Assembly: GCA_038318565.1 (NCBI GenBank)
Contig: JBBQCI010000030.1
Location: 1-39,457 of the forward strand
Reading direction: 5' to 3'
DNA: 39,457 bases
Source of the DNA: UBA11346 sp038318565
GTDB lineage: Bacteria; Planctomycetota; UBA11346
A model generated the notes under the pieces. It worked only from the letters and a program-made list of their open reading frames with translations. It did not search any database and was not told the DNA's origin. The position numbers were made by a program, and so were the translations under genes. The first letter of the stretch is position 1. The number at the start of each line of letters is the position of its first letter. Below are positions 6,017 to 14,692 of this stretch, piece after piece.

Positions 6017-8419
6017 ATGCCGCGCTGGTGGACAGGTCTTGTTGTGGCTCTGCGCAACCGACCAGGTTGGAGCCTGTTGGCTGCTGCCTGCGGAGCGGCT
6101 GCCCTGGGCTGTATTCCCTGGGACGGGTCTATTCAGCCACCGATCCGCGCCTGGACAGGACTCCAGGGCGTACCCCAGTTGTTGGACCTGGTACGACCAT
6201 TTGGGCGCGGCGAGGTTGCTGTGCTGGTCGCGCTGGCCGTGGCGGCAAGCGGCCGTCGGCGTCTGGGAGGGCAACTGCTCCTCGCCTTGGGACTGTGCGC
6301 CGCGATAACATGGGTCTTCAAGGTCGGAGTAGGTCGGATCCGTCCGAACGATCAGCTCTTCAGCTTCGTCAGCGGCGACACCAGCACCGCCTTCGCACTG
6401 GTGCCTCTGCTTGCCCGCTCGGCCATGTGGGGTGTAGGAACGATGCTGGTTGCCACGGGCGTGGCATTGTCCCGGGTTGTACTGGGCTATCATTGGCCTG
6501 CAGATGTGCTTGGCGGTGCAGCGGTCGGCCTGTTTTGTGGCGTGGTGGCTGCGCGGATCACCGTGCCGTCAACCTGGCGCTGGTGGTCTGACCGGCGCAC
6601 CTGGGTCGCCCTAGCGCTGATCGCTTGGATTGCCGCTGCGGTGTGGGGCTGCCTCTCCACCAAGAACGGTTGGCTACGTGTCTTTTTATTAGTTTGGGGA
6701 CCGGCCATCGCAGGTTGGGCAGTCTGGCCGTGGCTGCGACTGCGACTGCGCGTTCGCGAATCCTGGCAACCGCCGCTGTGGCTGGTTGCAGCCGGGTTAG
6801 CGGTGGTGCTGGCTGGTCTGGCCTGCGCGACCACGCTGCTCGATCGCGATGAACCCCGGAATGCCTTGGCTGCTCGCGAGATGCTGGCGAATAACGCTTG
6901 GCTAGTACCAACCTTCGATGGCGAACCCCGACTGCACAAGCCGATCCTGCCGTACTGGTTGATGACCGCAGCCCTGCGCAGCGGGCTGCCATATGATGTG
7001 GCCTGCCGCTTGCCGGCTGTCTTCTGCATGGCTCTGGCTGTCCTGTTGCTGGGGCTGACCGCCCGTCGACTGGTGCCAGGACGTCCCGCTGTCGTAGCCA
7101 TGCTGGTACTGACCGGATCGCCACTGGTCCTGGTCAGCGGTTCGGCGGCTACCACCGATGCGGCGTTGCTGCTGGGCATCGCTCTGACCATGTGGGTGCT
7201 GGTGCGTTGCATGTTGGATGGGGCCCGCTGGTGGCATGCCCCAGTGGCCGGCCTGGGTATCGGATGGGCGCTGTTGTCCAAGGGGCCGATGGCTGTGCTG
7301 GTGCCACTAAGCACCGTCGGTGTGTGTGGGGCCTGGGCCTGGAGTTCCGCTGGCCGCGGCTTGGTCACTTGGCGGACTTGGGCAGTCCTGATCACCGCAA
7401 TGCTGATCGGTGGAGGCCTGGCCCTGGCGTGGTTTCTGCCTGCGAATGCCAGTACGGATGGTGCGGTCTGGCGAGTGATGATCGGTGACCATCTCGTGAA
7501 ACGATCGATGGAAGCACGCGAGAGCCATGGTGGCGGCTGGTGGTACTATTTGCCTGTCCTCGTGGTCGGCTGCATTGCCTGGGTGCCGGCCGTCTTCGTC
7601 GCGGTTCGGGAATCATGTGCCGGGCTAGGCGATCAGCCACGCGCTCGCCTGATCCTGCTGACCTGGGCGTTGCCCGTGCTTATCGTGGTCAGCGTGGTGC
7701 AGACCAAATTGCCGCATTACCTGCTTCCGATGCTTTGGCCGGTCGCTGTGCTGATCGCTTTAGCGTGGCAGGGCGAAGGGTTTCCGGCCTGGTGGCGCTG
7801 GGGCCGTCGGGTGCAGGCGACGCTGCTGTGGACTGTTGCCGTGGCCCTGGCGATTGTTCCCACGCTGGCAGTCCTTGCCCAGGTTACCGGCATCCTGTGG
7901 ATGGTGACTCTGCCGCTCGCACCGCTGGCTGCTCCGGCGCTGGCACTATCGCTCGCTTTCGCCATGCTTGCCTCAGTAACCAGCGGTTCCCGCCCACGTT
8001 TCGCTGCTGCTGCCGCCCTGGGCATGGCGACCGTGGCGCTGGCCCTGGTGTGCAACGCCGGACGCCTAGAGATCTACAAACCCGCCCCCGCCGTTGCCGC
8101 CGAGATCTGCGCACGGATCCCTCTCGGGACACCGATCGCTACCTGCGGATTCGATGAGCCGAGCCTGTATTTCTACCTGGGACCCGAGCGTGGACCGATC
8201 ACCACCCTGCATGGTGGCGGAGAGCTGCTCCGCTGGAGTATCGAACCCGGCCCCGGCGTCGTTGTGGCGACTGCCGGCAACCTGCGCGAAGCGGGCCAGC
8301 TGACCTCGGTTCAACTCGCTCGTTTCACGGGCTACAACTACTCGAATGGCAAGTTTGCCGACCTGATAATCCTGGGTCGCAACTTGCCGGCCCGCGGTCG
8401 GGTCCGTGTGCGGAATTAG
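6017..8419 (+). CDS. PAP2 phosphatase fused to ArnT/PMT-like (GT39-type) glycosyltransferase
   Basis: This integral membrane protein of about 800 aa has two parts. Residues 55-180 form a PAP2 (lipid phosphatase) domain with K102-x6-R-P110, S-G-D at 119-121 in place of the usual S-G-H, and S152-R-x5-H159-x3-D163. From about 255 on it resembles ArnT and protein mannosyltransferases: L-D-R-D-E-P-R-N-A-L-A-A-R-E-M-L (275-290) followed by W-L-V-P-T-F-D-G-E-P and K-P-I-L-P-Y-W, then many hydrophobic segments. ArnT-type enzymes move a sugar from an undecaprenyl phosphate carrier to lipid A or protein, and PAP2 enzymes remove lipid phosphates, so coupling of carrier recycling or lipid A dephosphorylation to glycosylation is a reasonable inference. 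The start is uncertain: an in-frame ORF reaches 5894 inside divergent uxaC, and ATG 6017 lacks a clear Shine-Dalgarno. Confidence 0.85.
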   Translation: MPRWWTGLVVALRNRPGWSLLAAACGAAALGCIPWDGSIQPPIRAWTGLQGVPQLLDLVRPFGRGEVAVLVALAVAASGRRRLGGQLLLALGLCAAITWVFKVGVGRIRPNDQLFSFVSGDTSTAFALVPLLARSAMWGVGTMLVATGVALSRVVLGYHWPADVLGGAAVGLFCGVVAARITVPSTWRWWSDRRTWVALALIAWIAAAVWGCLSTKNGWLRVFLLVWGPAIAGWAVWPWLRLRLRVRESWQPPLWLVAAGLAVVLAGLACATTLLDRDEPRNALAAREMLANNAWLVPTFDGEPRLHKPILPYWLMTAALRSGLPYDVACRLPAVFCMALAVLLLGLTARRLVPGRPAVVAMLVLTGSPLVLVSGSAATTDAALLLGIALTMWVLVRCMLDGARWWHAPVAGLGIGWALLSKGPMAVLVPLSTVGVCGAWAWSSAGRGLVTWRTWAVLITAMLIGGGLALAWFLPANASTDGAVWRVMIGDHLVKRSMEARESHGGGWWYYLPVLVVGCIAWVPAVFVAVRESCAGLGDQPRARLILLTWALPVLIVVSVVQTKLPHYLLPMLWPVAVLIALAWQGEGFPAWWRWGRRVQATLLWTVAVALAIVPTLAVLAQVTGILWMVTLPLAPLAAPALALSLAFAMLASVTSGSRPRFAAAAALGMATVALALVCNAGRLEIYKPAPAVAAEICARIPLGTPIATCGFDEPSLYFYLGPERGPITTLHGGGELLRWSIEPGPGVVVATAGNLREAGQLTSVQLARFTGYNYSNGKFADLIILGRNLPARGRVRVRN

Positions 8420-8432
8420 GCGAAGTTGAATA

Positions 8433-9215
8433 TCAACGCCCGAACGCATCGATCACGATCACCGGTTGGCTGTAATGGCCGCGGACATAAGCGCGGGTTA
8501 CGCGGCTGGCCAACCTGCTCAGCCCACTTGCCGCCCAATTCCCCAGCAATGGCAGCTTGCTGAGGATCTCGAAGGGTAGCCGTGGGGCGATCTCGATCTC
8601 CAGCTTGCCATCATACGCGATACGGCCACGCGCTGCCAGGAGGATGGCGGGGCTTTCCAAGCGCAGCCAGATAATCTCGATGCCGCCGTCGCGCAGCTGG
8701 AAACGGGCCGTCAGCTGATCCTTGCCACGAGACGCAGCTGGATTGCCGGCGAGGAAGTTGACCAGCAAGGGTAGCTGGACGAGCGAGGCATCGCTGATGT
8801 CGATCTGTCCCCGACCGCTGATCCCTTCATCGCCGATGGGGATACGCAATTCGAACCAGCCGTTGATCCGACCGCCGAGTTGCTCGTTGGTCGACCCCAG
8901 GCTGCGCAGCAGGGTCGACAGGTCGCACCCAGTGATGTCGAATCGGCAGGTATGCGCCCGGTTGTTGCCAGCCATGTCGATGGCGTACCAACCAGCCACA
9001 GTGCCACGATAGGCCTTGGCCTCGATGTCGAGGAATCCGAGCAGACCTTTGGCGTAGCGTGGCCGGGCGGTGACGTCGCGGAATGCGAGACCGGCGACTT
9101 CCAGCGTGTTGGCGTGCAGGACTTCGCCATCGATGATGGTCGAGGACAGAGCCGGCAGCGGTGCATCGCCGGCGCGCAGCACGGCACAGGCCAGCAGCGC
9201 GACCAGTGGTTTCAC
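8433..9215 (-). CDS. AsmA-like C-terminal domain envelope protein
   Basis: This 260-aa protein has an N-terminal hydrophobic signal (VKPLVALLACAVLRAG) followed by a beta-rich region. Phrases typical of AsmA/YhdP-type C-terminal repeats are visible: G-T-V-A-G-W-Y-A, C-D-L-S-T-L-L-R-S-L-G, L-G-G-R-I-N-G-W-F-E-L, I-S-G-R-G-Q-I-D-I-S-D-A-S-L and A-R-G-R-I-A-Y-D-G-K-L-E-I-E-I. AsmA-family proteins act in outer-membrane biogenesis and lipid transport across the periplasm. It is much shorter than full AsmA or TamB and looks like the C-terminal module alone. The GTG start overlaps the upstream stop (GTGA), making it the last gene of the murA-cyclodeaminase unit; its stop is 13 bp from the convergent glycosyltransferase. 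Confidence 0.65.
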   Translation of the reverse strand: MKPLVALLACAVLRAGDAPLPALSSTIIDGEVLHANTLEVAGLAFRDVTARPRYAKGLLGFLDIEAKAYRGTVAGWYAIDMAGNNRAHTCRFDITGCDLSTLLRSLGSTNEQLGGRINGWFELRIPIGDEGISGRGQIDISDASLVQLPLLVNFLAGNPAASRGKDQLTARFQLRDGGIEIIWLRLESPAILLAARGRIAYDGKLEIEIAPRLPFEILSKLPLLGNWAASGLSRLASRVTRAYVRGHYSQPVIVIDAFGR

Positions 9216-9769
9216 CCGACCTGCTCCTCGGACTGACGCAGGGCAGCCAAGAGAGGGGACGAAGACGCATGCACAGCGGCATCGGGAGAGCCGGCCAAGA
9301 CGGTCGACCAGGCGGCGCGCCCGGCCCCGGCGAGCAGATGGACCCCGACCCGCACATCGCTGAGGAGCTGAGGATTGCAGCACGGAGCGAAGGCGGACAG
9401 GGCGACAGCCTGATCCACACAGAGCGCCAGCACTTGCTGCGGTACGGCCATGGCCTGGGTCTCTGCGGCGGCTTGGGCGGCGGCATCGCCGGCACGCCTG
9501 GCGGTTTGGGCATTGGCGAAGGCGGCTTCATCCTCGTCTGCGAGGGCCATCAGGCGGTGGGCGGCACTATCCAATGCCATCGCCAGAGCCTGGGCAGCCT
9601 CGGCGCGATCCGCCCATTTGCTGCCCGTGGTGTAACGGGCAGCCATCGCACCGGCGGCGCAGCCGAGGGCGGCGGTGACGGCAGCGGCCGCTCCTCCACC
9701 TGGCGTCGGGCTGCGGGCGGCGAGCTCGCGGACGAGTTCGCCAAGCGGGCGTGTCGCCAGCGAGCTCAT
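9212..9769 (-). CDS. Cyclodeaminase/cyclohydrolase (FTCD_C) family protein
   Basis: This 185-aa all-helical protein carries the FTCD_C hallmark near the N-terminus, A-A-R-S-P-T-P-G-G-G-A-A-A-A-V, and a helical body with K-W-A-D-R and D-E-D-E-A-A-F. The family includes formiminotetrahydrofolate cyclodeaminase and methenyl-THF cyclohydrolase (FchA), cytosolic enzymes of folate one-carbon metabolism. The specific reaction cannot be set from sequence alone. It overlaps murA by one base (TGATG) and the AsmA-like gene by four, so the three are probably translated from one mRNA. The functional link to murA is not obvious. Confidence 0.85.
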   Translation of the reverse strand: MSSLATRPLGELVRELAARSPTPGGGAAAAVTAALGCAAGAMAARYTTGSKWADRAEAAQALAMALDSAAHRLMALADEDEAAFANAQTARRAGDAAAQAAAETQAMAVPQQVLALCVDQAVALSAFAPCCNPQLLSDVRVGVHLLAGAGRAAWSTVLAGSPDAAVHASSSPLLAALRQSEEQVG

Positions 9770-11067
9770 CAGGCCCCCGCGGCAGTTACTTCAGGCGCGT
9801 CCTCCGCGACACGCCTGATTCGCGCACCAAGCTTGCGCAGGCGTTCCTCGAAGCGTTCGTAGCCACGCTCGACGTGGTAGATGCGGCTGATGCGGGTCTG
9901 GCCCTGGGCGACTAGTCCGGCCAGCACCAGGGCGGCGCCGCAACGCAGGTCGCTGGCCATGACCGGTGCGCCCTGCAGTCGTTCGACTCCCTGGATCACG
10001 GCCTGGCCATTGCTAACCGCAATGTTGGCGCCCAGGCGTTTCATCTCGGCGGCGGCCATGAAACGGTCCGGGTAGATGCGTTCCGTCACGATCGAGGTGC
10101 CGTTGGCGATGGCGAGCAGGGCTAGGATCGGCGACTGCACGTCGGTCGGGAAGGCCGGATAAGGCAGCGTTGCCAGTTCGGTGGCCTTCGGACGCCCGCC
10201 TGGGACGATGGTCATCTTGGTGCCCGAGCGCTTCACCTCGATGCCCATCTGGCGCATCACGTCGAGCACGGCCAGCTGATGGTCGGGACGACCATCAGCG
10301 ATGGTGATCGGACTGTTGGTAATGGCGCCCGCGATCAGGAAGGTAGCAGTCTCGATGCGGTCAGGGATGATTGTCCAATTGACACCCTTCAGACTGCGTA
10401 CGCCGCGGATGGTGATGCGCGGGCTGCCGGCACCTTCGATCTGAGCGCCCATGGCGTTGAGGCAGTTGGCAAGGTCGACGACTTCAGGCTCGCAAGCGGC
10501 GCATTCGATCACGGTCGTGCCCTTGGCGAAGACCGCGGCGCACATCACGTTGTCGGTGGCCAGCACCGAAGATCCAAACTTGCCGCCCAGATAGATGGTT
10601 GCGCCTTTCAGGCCGCCACGGGGCGCTTTCACATGGATGTTGCCCTGCTCCATGCTGATTTCGGCACCGAGAGCGGTCAAGCCCTTCAGGTGCAGGTCGA
10701 TGGGGCGTTCACCGATGACGCATCCACCTGGCAGCGAGACGGTGGCCTGGCCGCGCATGCCCAAGAGTGGACCGAGGACGCACACGCCAGCGCGCATGGT
10801 CTTGACCAGTTCATAGGGGGCGACTGAGTTGTAGGTGTCGACCACCTTGGTGGTCACGGTGTGGCCTTCCCACTGCGACTCGATGCCGAGCGTGTTGAGG
10901 ATCTTGACCTGGGTCTGCAGGTCGCGGATCACCGGCACATTGCTGAACGAGCACCGTCCGGTGGTCATCAGAGACACGGCGAGAATCGGCAGTGCCGAAT
11001 TCTTTGAGCCGTTGACGTGGATGGTGCCGGCGAGCTGAGCGCCGCCGTCGACGAGATAGCAGTCCAT
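9769..11067 (-). CDS. murA: UDP-N-acetylglucosamine 1-carboxyvinyltransferase
   Basis: This 432-aa enzyme catalyses the first committed step of peptidoglycan synthesis in the cytosol, adding enolpyruvyl from PEP to UDP-GlcNAc. Family marks: G-S-K-N-S-A-L-P (20-27, including the substrate-binding K-N pair), M-R-A-G (91-94), and the active-site loop S-L-P-G-G-C-V-I-G-E-R-P-I-D-L-H with catalytic Cys116. Cys at this position, rather than Asp, is the form that fosfomycin can alkylate. Further marks are P-D-R-I-E-T-A-T-F, Y-P-A-F-P-T-D-V-Q and D-L-R-C-G-A-A-L-V. Presence of murA argues for a peptidoglycan-containing cell. It lies 47 bp after the YhcH gene on the same strand and overlaps the next gene. 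Confidence 0.97.
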   Translation of the reverse strand: MDCYLVDGGAQLAGTIHVNGSKNSALPILAVSLMTTGRCSFSNVPVIRDLQTQVKILNTLGIESQWEGHTVTTKVVDTYNSVAPYELVKTMRAGVCVLGPLLGMRGQATVSLPGGCVIGERPIDLHLKGLTALGAEISMEQGNIHVKAPRGGLKGATIYLGGKFGSSVLATDNVMCAAVFAKGTTVIECAACEPEVVDLANCLNAMGAQIEGAGSPRITIRGVRSLKGVNWTIIPDRIETATFLIAGAITNSPITIADGRPDHQLAVLDVMRQMGIEVKRSGTKMTIVPGGRPKATELATLPYPAFPTDVQSPILALLAIANGTSIVTERIYPDRFMAAAEMKRLGANIAVSNGQAVIQGVERLQGAPVMASDLRCGAALVLAGLVAQGQTRISRIYHVERGYERFEERLRKLGARIRRVAEDAPEVTAAGA

Positions 11068-11114
11068 CTGCGCAGGCTATGGCGGCTTCGGACGGTGGAA
11101 GGGGGGTCCGTCGG

Positions 11115-11570
11115 TCAGTCGAAGGCGACTTTGACCACGCATTTGCGGAACGGCGCGGCAGCGTCGGCAAGCTGACAGCACGGCTTGTGCCCTTCCAGCG
11201 GGAGGAAAATGGCGAAATACCCCGGTGTAACGATCACCTGCTGGGGCAGGGTCGGCTCGGGATGGAACCAGATGTCCGGTCCACCCTGAATGCCGGCGGA
11301 CAGGGCGGACGCCGGGCACCAGCCCATCCGTTCACCACCGCTGATCTCGTACTGGATGTCGAGATAGCGGCGATGACTTTCAAATTTGCGGGTTTCAGCC
11401 AATGCAGTCGTACCAGTTTCAACGATTCCGAAGAGGTCCTCGTCGGCGATGAGCGTCTTGCCATCGGCCACGCGGTTCCAGTCCTGGGCCGTCAGCCAGG
11501 CGAAGGCGGGGGCCAGGCGGTGATGCAGGGTGAGATAGGAGCCGTGATTGGCCAGCAGGTCGAGGATCAT
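11115..11570 (-). CDS. YhcH/YjgK/YiaL family protein
   Basis: This 151-aa protein is of normal family length (about 150 aa). It shows the cupin-like YhcH pattern: H-R-R-Y-L-D-I-Q-Y-E-I-S-G-G-E near residue 68, G-W-C-P, G-Y-F-A-I-F-L-P-L-E-G-H-K-P-C-C and the final V-V-K-V. E-x-H/H-x-D-I-Q and P-x-D-x-H-x-P-type residues bind metal in the family; here the last block reads L-E-G-H-K-P. Members are sugar anomerases or of unknown role and often sit with sialic-acid or uronate genes. Here it precedes murA. No Shine-Dalgarno is seen before ATG 11570, and it diverges from mltA. Confidence 0.88.
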   Translation of the reverse strand: MILDLLANHGSYLTLHHRLAPAFAWLTAQDWNRVADGKTLIADEDLFGIVETGTTALAETRKFESHRRYLDIQYEISGGERMGWCPASALSAGIQGGPDIWFHPEPTLPQQVIVTPGYFAIFLPLEGHKPCCQLADAAAPFRKCVVKVAFD

Positions 11571-11662
11571 GGATGGATGAGAAAGCCTGGCTCAAGGAAG
11601 GGAAGCCTGCCCGATCGAGCGGCAATCTGGCATTCCTGGAGGCCGCTCCATGCTGCGACGCC

Positions 11663-12841
11663 ATGCTCCGTGCTCTCGCCCTGGTCGCCGCCATCCTCGT
11701 CCTCTTCCCTCTCGCCGGCTGCAAGTCGCGCAAGAAGCCGGTCACCGAGACTCCGCCCGACTTTACCACCCCGCTACCCGAAGGCTCCAGCGCCCTGCGC
11801 GAGGTCGACATCTCGACTCTGCCGCCCTTCCGCTTGAGCGCAGCCGAGCGTTCCGGCCTGCAAGAGGGTATCCGACACAGTCAGGCTTTCCTGGCCAAGC
11901 CATCCTCGGCCAAGCGCTTCCCGGTCGAGCAACCGATTACTCGCGAGCAAGTCCAGGCAGCCCTCGTGGATCTGTCCAAGCTGCTTGTTTCCGCCAGTGA
12001 CGACGAACTCGACCGGGCGATCCGCTCGCGCTATCGCGCCTACATCTCGGTTGGTTGGAATGACAAAGGCGGCGTGCTGTTTACCGGATATTACACACCG
12101 ATCTTCGCCGCCTCGTACACCAAAGAGGGGCCATACCGCTTCCCGATCTACAAGCGTCCGTCACAACTGGTTGGCGGATCGGTGCACGAACTGGCGCAGT
12201 GGAAGCAGCCCGACGGTACGCTGCGTCCATGCCCCGAGGCGGCCGAGTTGGAGTCGTCCGGCATGCTCGCTGGCCAGGAGTTAGCGTGGCTGTCAGATCC
12301 CTTTGAAGCCTATGTGGTGCGTATTCAGGGTTCAGCCAAGCTGCGTCTGGGCGACGGCAAGGTCATCGATGTCGGCTACAATGGGACCAGCGGCCACCAG
12401 TATCGCGGTATCGGCGCACAGCTCGCTGCCGACGGTAAGATTCCCAAGGACAAGCTGAACTTCTTCAGCATGCGGGCCTACTTCGACGCCCACCCCCAGG
12501 ATGTGCCAGTGTATACGGCCAAAAACCCCCGTCATGTGTTCTTCACGGTGACGAGTGGTGGTCCGTTCGGCTCACTGGGCCAAGCCGTTACTGCGGATGT
12601 CTCTGTGGCAACCAACAAGGCGATCTTCCCGCCAGCTGCACTGATGTTGGTGCAAACCACAGTGCAGGACGGCGCTGGCCGTTCAGGTCCGTACTGCTCG
12701 CTGCGCCTCGATCAGGACACCGGGGGCGCCATGCGTGCCCCCGGTCGTGCTGATCTGTACATGGGCGTCGGCGAGGAAGCCGAGCGGCGCGCCGGTGTGC
12801 AGGAGTACGAGGGGAAAATGTGGTATCTGGTTCTGAAGTAG
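11663..12841 (+). CDS. mltA: Membrane-bound lytic murein transglycosylase A (MltA-type lipoprotein)
   Basis: The start at 11663 gives MLRALALVAAILVLFPLAGC, a lipoprotein signal with lipidated Cys20; an in-frame upstream ATG (11573) would bury it. A GGAGG sits about 20 nt upstream, nearer to an out-of-frame ATG at 11650, so the start is not certain. The 392-aa protein has the MltA barrel region (F-T-G-Y-Y-T-P, then A-Y-V-V-R-I-Q-G-S-A) and the C-terminal 3D domain with Q-D-T-G-G-A around Asp352 and R-A-D-L-Y with Asp364. Asp352 is the likely catalytic acid. The enzyme cleaves the MurNAc-GlcNAc bond in peptidoglycan to give 1,6-anhydro ends, at the inner face of the outer membrane. Its 3' end overlaps queE by 22 nt. 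Confidence 0.93.
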   Translation: MLRALALVAAILVLFPLAGCKSRKKPVTETPPDFTTPLPEGSSALREVDISTLPPFRLSAAERSGLQEGIRHSQAFLAKPSSAKRFPVEQPITREQVQAALVDLSKLLVSASDDELDRAIRSRYRAYISVGWNDKGGVLFTGYYTPIFAASYTKEGPYRFPIYKRPSQLVGGSVHELAQWKQPDGTLRPCPEAAELESSGMLAGQELAWLSDPFEAYVVRIQGSAKLRLGDGKVIDVGYNGTSGHQYRGIGAQLAADGKIPKDKLNFFSMRAYFDAHPQDVPVYTAKNPRHVFFTVTSGGPFGSLGQAVTADVSVATNKAIFPPAALMLVQTTVQDGAGRSGPYCSLRLDQDTGGAMRAPGRADLYMGVGEEAERRAGVQEYEGKMWYLVLK

Positions 12842-13491
12842 GCGAACCACAGCGCGACTCGACGTACCGGGTCAAGGAACTGTTCGGCCCCACCATCCAG
12901 GGCGAAGGCCTGCATGCCGGGATGCCGTGCGTGTTCGTGCGACTCGCGGGATGTAATGCGTGGGACGGCCGGCCGGAATCGCGTGCTGCGTCTGCCTGCC
13001 CGTACTGTGATACGGACTTCCGCGGCGGAAGCGCGATGGACCTGGCCACCCTCATGGCCGGGCTCACCGCTCTGTTGCCGGCCGTTCCGATGGGCTGCGT
13101 CCTATCCGGCGGCGAACCACTGCTTCAAGCGGATGCCCAGTTGCTGGCTGCGCTTGGCGCCTCGTTTGCCTGGGTCGATGTCGAGACCAACGGCACCAGG
13201 CCATGCCCAATGCGGCCTGCCAACGTGTTCGTTTCGTGCAGCCCCAAGGCTGTGCCTGGTCAGCCGATCGTGGTCGCTCCCGACTGGTGGAAGATCCTGA
13301 TCCCCGATCAGTCGACGTTTATCGAACGGGCCTTGGCCAGCGGCAAGCCCGTCTTCGTTCAGCCAACCTGCCCTGACAGCGGGCCAGGCGGGCCGATCTA
13401 CGCGGCAAACCTAGCGTCATGCGTCCAATGGTGCACGACGCGGGGATGCCGGCTGAGTCTCCAGCTGCACAAATACGCTGGAGTGCCGTAG
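12820..13491 (+). CDS. queE: 7-carboxy-7-deazaguanine synthase
   Basis: This 223-aa radical SAM enzyme converts 6-carboxytetrahydropterin to 7-carboxy-7-deazaguanine in queuosine synthesis. The start reads Y-R-V-K-E-L-F-G-P-T-I-Q-G-E-G, the QueE N-terminal signature. The Fe-S cysteines follow as C-x14-C-x2-C (from L-A-G-C-N to C-P-Y-C-D), the variant spacing known in some QueE rather than C-x3-C-x2-C. L-S-G-G-E-P-L-L and V-D-V-E-T-N-G-T are the SAM- and substrate-binding strands, and the end K-Y-A-G-V-P matches the family. The GTG at 12820, with AGGGG about 6 nt upstream, overlaps mltA. No queC, queD or queF is adjacent. Confidence 0.95.
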   Translation: MVSGSEVGEPQRDSTYRVKELFGPTIQGEGLHAGMPCVFVRLAGCNAWDGRPESRAASACPYCDTDFRGGSAMDLATLMAGLTALLPAVPMGCVLSGGEPLLQADAQLLAALGASFAWVDVETNGTRPCPMRPANVFVSCSPKAVPGQPIVVAPDWWKILIPDQSTFIERALASGKPVFVQPTCPDSGPGGPIYAANLASCVQWCTTRGCRLSLQLHKYAGVP

Positions 13492-13529
13492 TCGTTTTGC
13501 GGCGTGTGGCTATGCCAGTTATGCGCTGG

Positions 13530-14630
13530 TCAGCGCAACAGGGCCCAGCCCGCCACAGTGATCAGGCTGCCGACCAGCAGGGACAATCCGAAGCGACTGG
13601 CGCAGCCCTTACCTGACGTTCCACCACTGGCTGCCGAAGCTGCGGCCGCAGGCGTCTTGTCCAGATCGTCGATGAGTTTGATTAGTTCATCCGCGGTCTG
13701 CGGGCGTTTGGCTGCATCCTTGTCCATCATGCGCTCGATCAGTTTACGCACGGGCACGGGCAGATCGGGCACCAATTGGGCCAGCGAGGGCGGCTGTTCG
13801 CGCAGCACCTTGGTCAGCACTTCGGTGCCGGTCTTGCCATCAAACGGCAGTTTGCCGCTGACGATCTGGTACCAGGTTGCGCCAAGCGCGTAAATGTCGG
13901 CAGGCCGGCCGGCTTCCTTCGCATTGCGGATCTGTTCAGGCGGCATGTAGGCGGGACTGCCCAGGGCCATGCCCTGCATGGTCAGCCCGGCGGCGTCTCC
14001 ACCGGCGTCAATCTGTTTGGCCAGACCGAGGTCGGCCAACTTAGCCACATTGTTGGTGCCGACCAAGACGTTGGCCGGTTTGATATCGCGGTGGATGATG
14101 TCCTTGCCGTGTACGAAACGCAGGGCCTCGGCGCATTGGCGGATGTAGCCAGTGGCGGTTTTCGCATCCAGGCGACCGCTTGCATCAGCCTCGATGAGAC
14201 CCGCCAAGGTTGTGCCGTCGACATATTCCATGAGCAGGAAGTGGACGCCGCGATCCATGCCGCAGTCGTAGACGCCGACCACATGCGGGTGCTGGATGGC
14301 GGCTGACAACTTGGCTTCGCGCTGGAAGCGGGAGACCACCTCGGGCTGGGCGGCAGCACGACTGCTCAGCATCTTGATCGCGATATGGCGACCGACCGAG
14401 ATCTGCTCGGCTTCGTAGACCACACCCAACGCACCTGCACCCAGTCGACGCAACAGGCGGCATCCACCCAGTTCCTTGCCGACCAGCTTGTCCTCGGTCT
14501 TGGCGGCGGCGATCGTAATGGTGCGTTGGCAACTGGGGCAGTTCAGCTGCTTGCCGGCTAGGCGGGAGGGGACCCGGAACTCGTGCTGGCAGTATTTGCA
14601 GGTGCTGAGTAGGTCGGCGACATCCGTCAT
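13530..14630 (-). CDS. Tail-anchored serine/threonine protein kinase with N-terminal zinc ribbon
   Basis: This 366-aa protein has three parts. Residues 8-36 form a zinc ribbon (C11-x2-C14 ... C31-x2-C34). Residues 55-325 form a Hanks-type kinase with G-A-G-A-L-G (64-69), Lys86 in I-A-I-K, H-R-D-I-K-P-A-N (180-187, catalytic Asp182), D-L-G (200-202) where D-F-G is usual, and S-P-A-Y-M-P-P-E-Q (225-233). An alanine-glycine linker and one membrane helix at 346-363 end the protein, so the kinase faces the cytosol. All catalytic residues are present. Proteins of this plan are frequent in Planctomycetota. It starts 3 bp from the rnc frame on the opposite strand and converges with queE. Confidence 0.93.
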   Translation of the reverse strand: MTDVADLLSTCKYCQHEFRVPSRLAGKQLNCPSCQRTITIAAAKTEDKLVGKELGGCRLLRRLGAGALGVVYEAEQISVGRHIAIKMLSSRAAAQPEVVSRFQREAKLSAAIQHPHVVGVYDCGMDRGVHFLLMEYVDGTTLAGLIEADASGRLDAKTATGYIRQCAEALRFVHGKDIIHRDIKPANVLVGTNNVAKLADLGLAKQIDAGGDAAGLTMQGMALGSPAYMPPEQIRNAKEAGRPADIYALGATWYQIVSGKLPFDGKTGTEVLTKVLREQPPSLAQLVPDLPVPVRKLIERMMDKDAAKRPQTADELIKLIDDLDKTPAAAASAASGGTSGKGCASRFGLSLLVGSLITVAGWALLR

Positions 14631-14692
14631 GGGTGCTGATCCTGCCAGCTGGGGGCGATTTGCCAACGCTGCGCGCCGCCTACAACTGTGAC

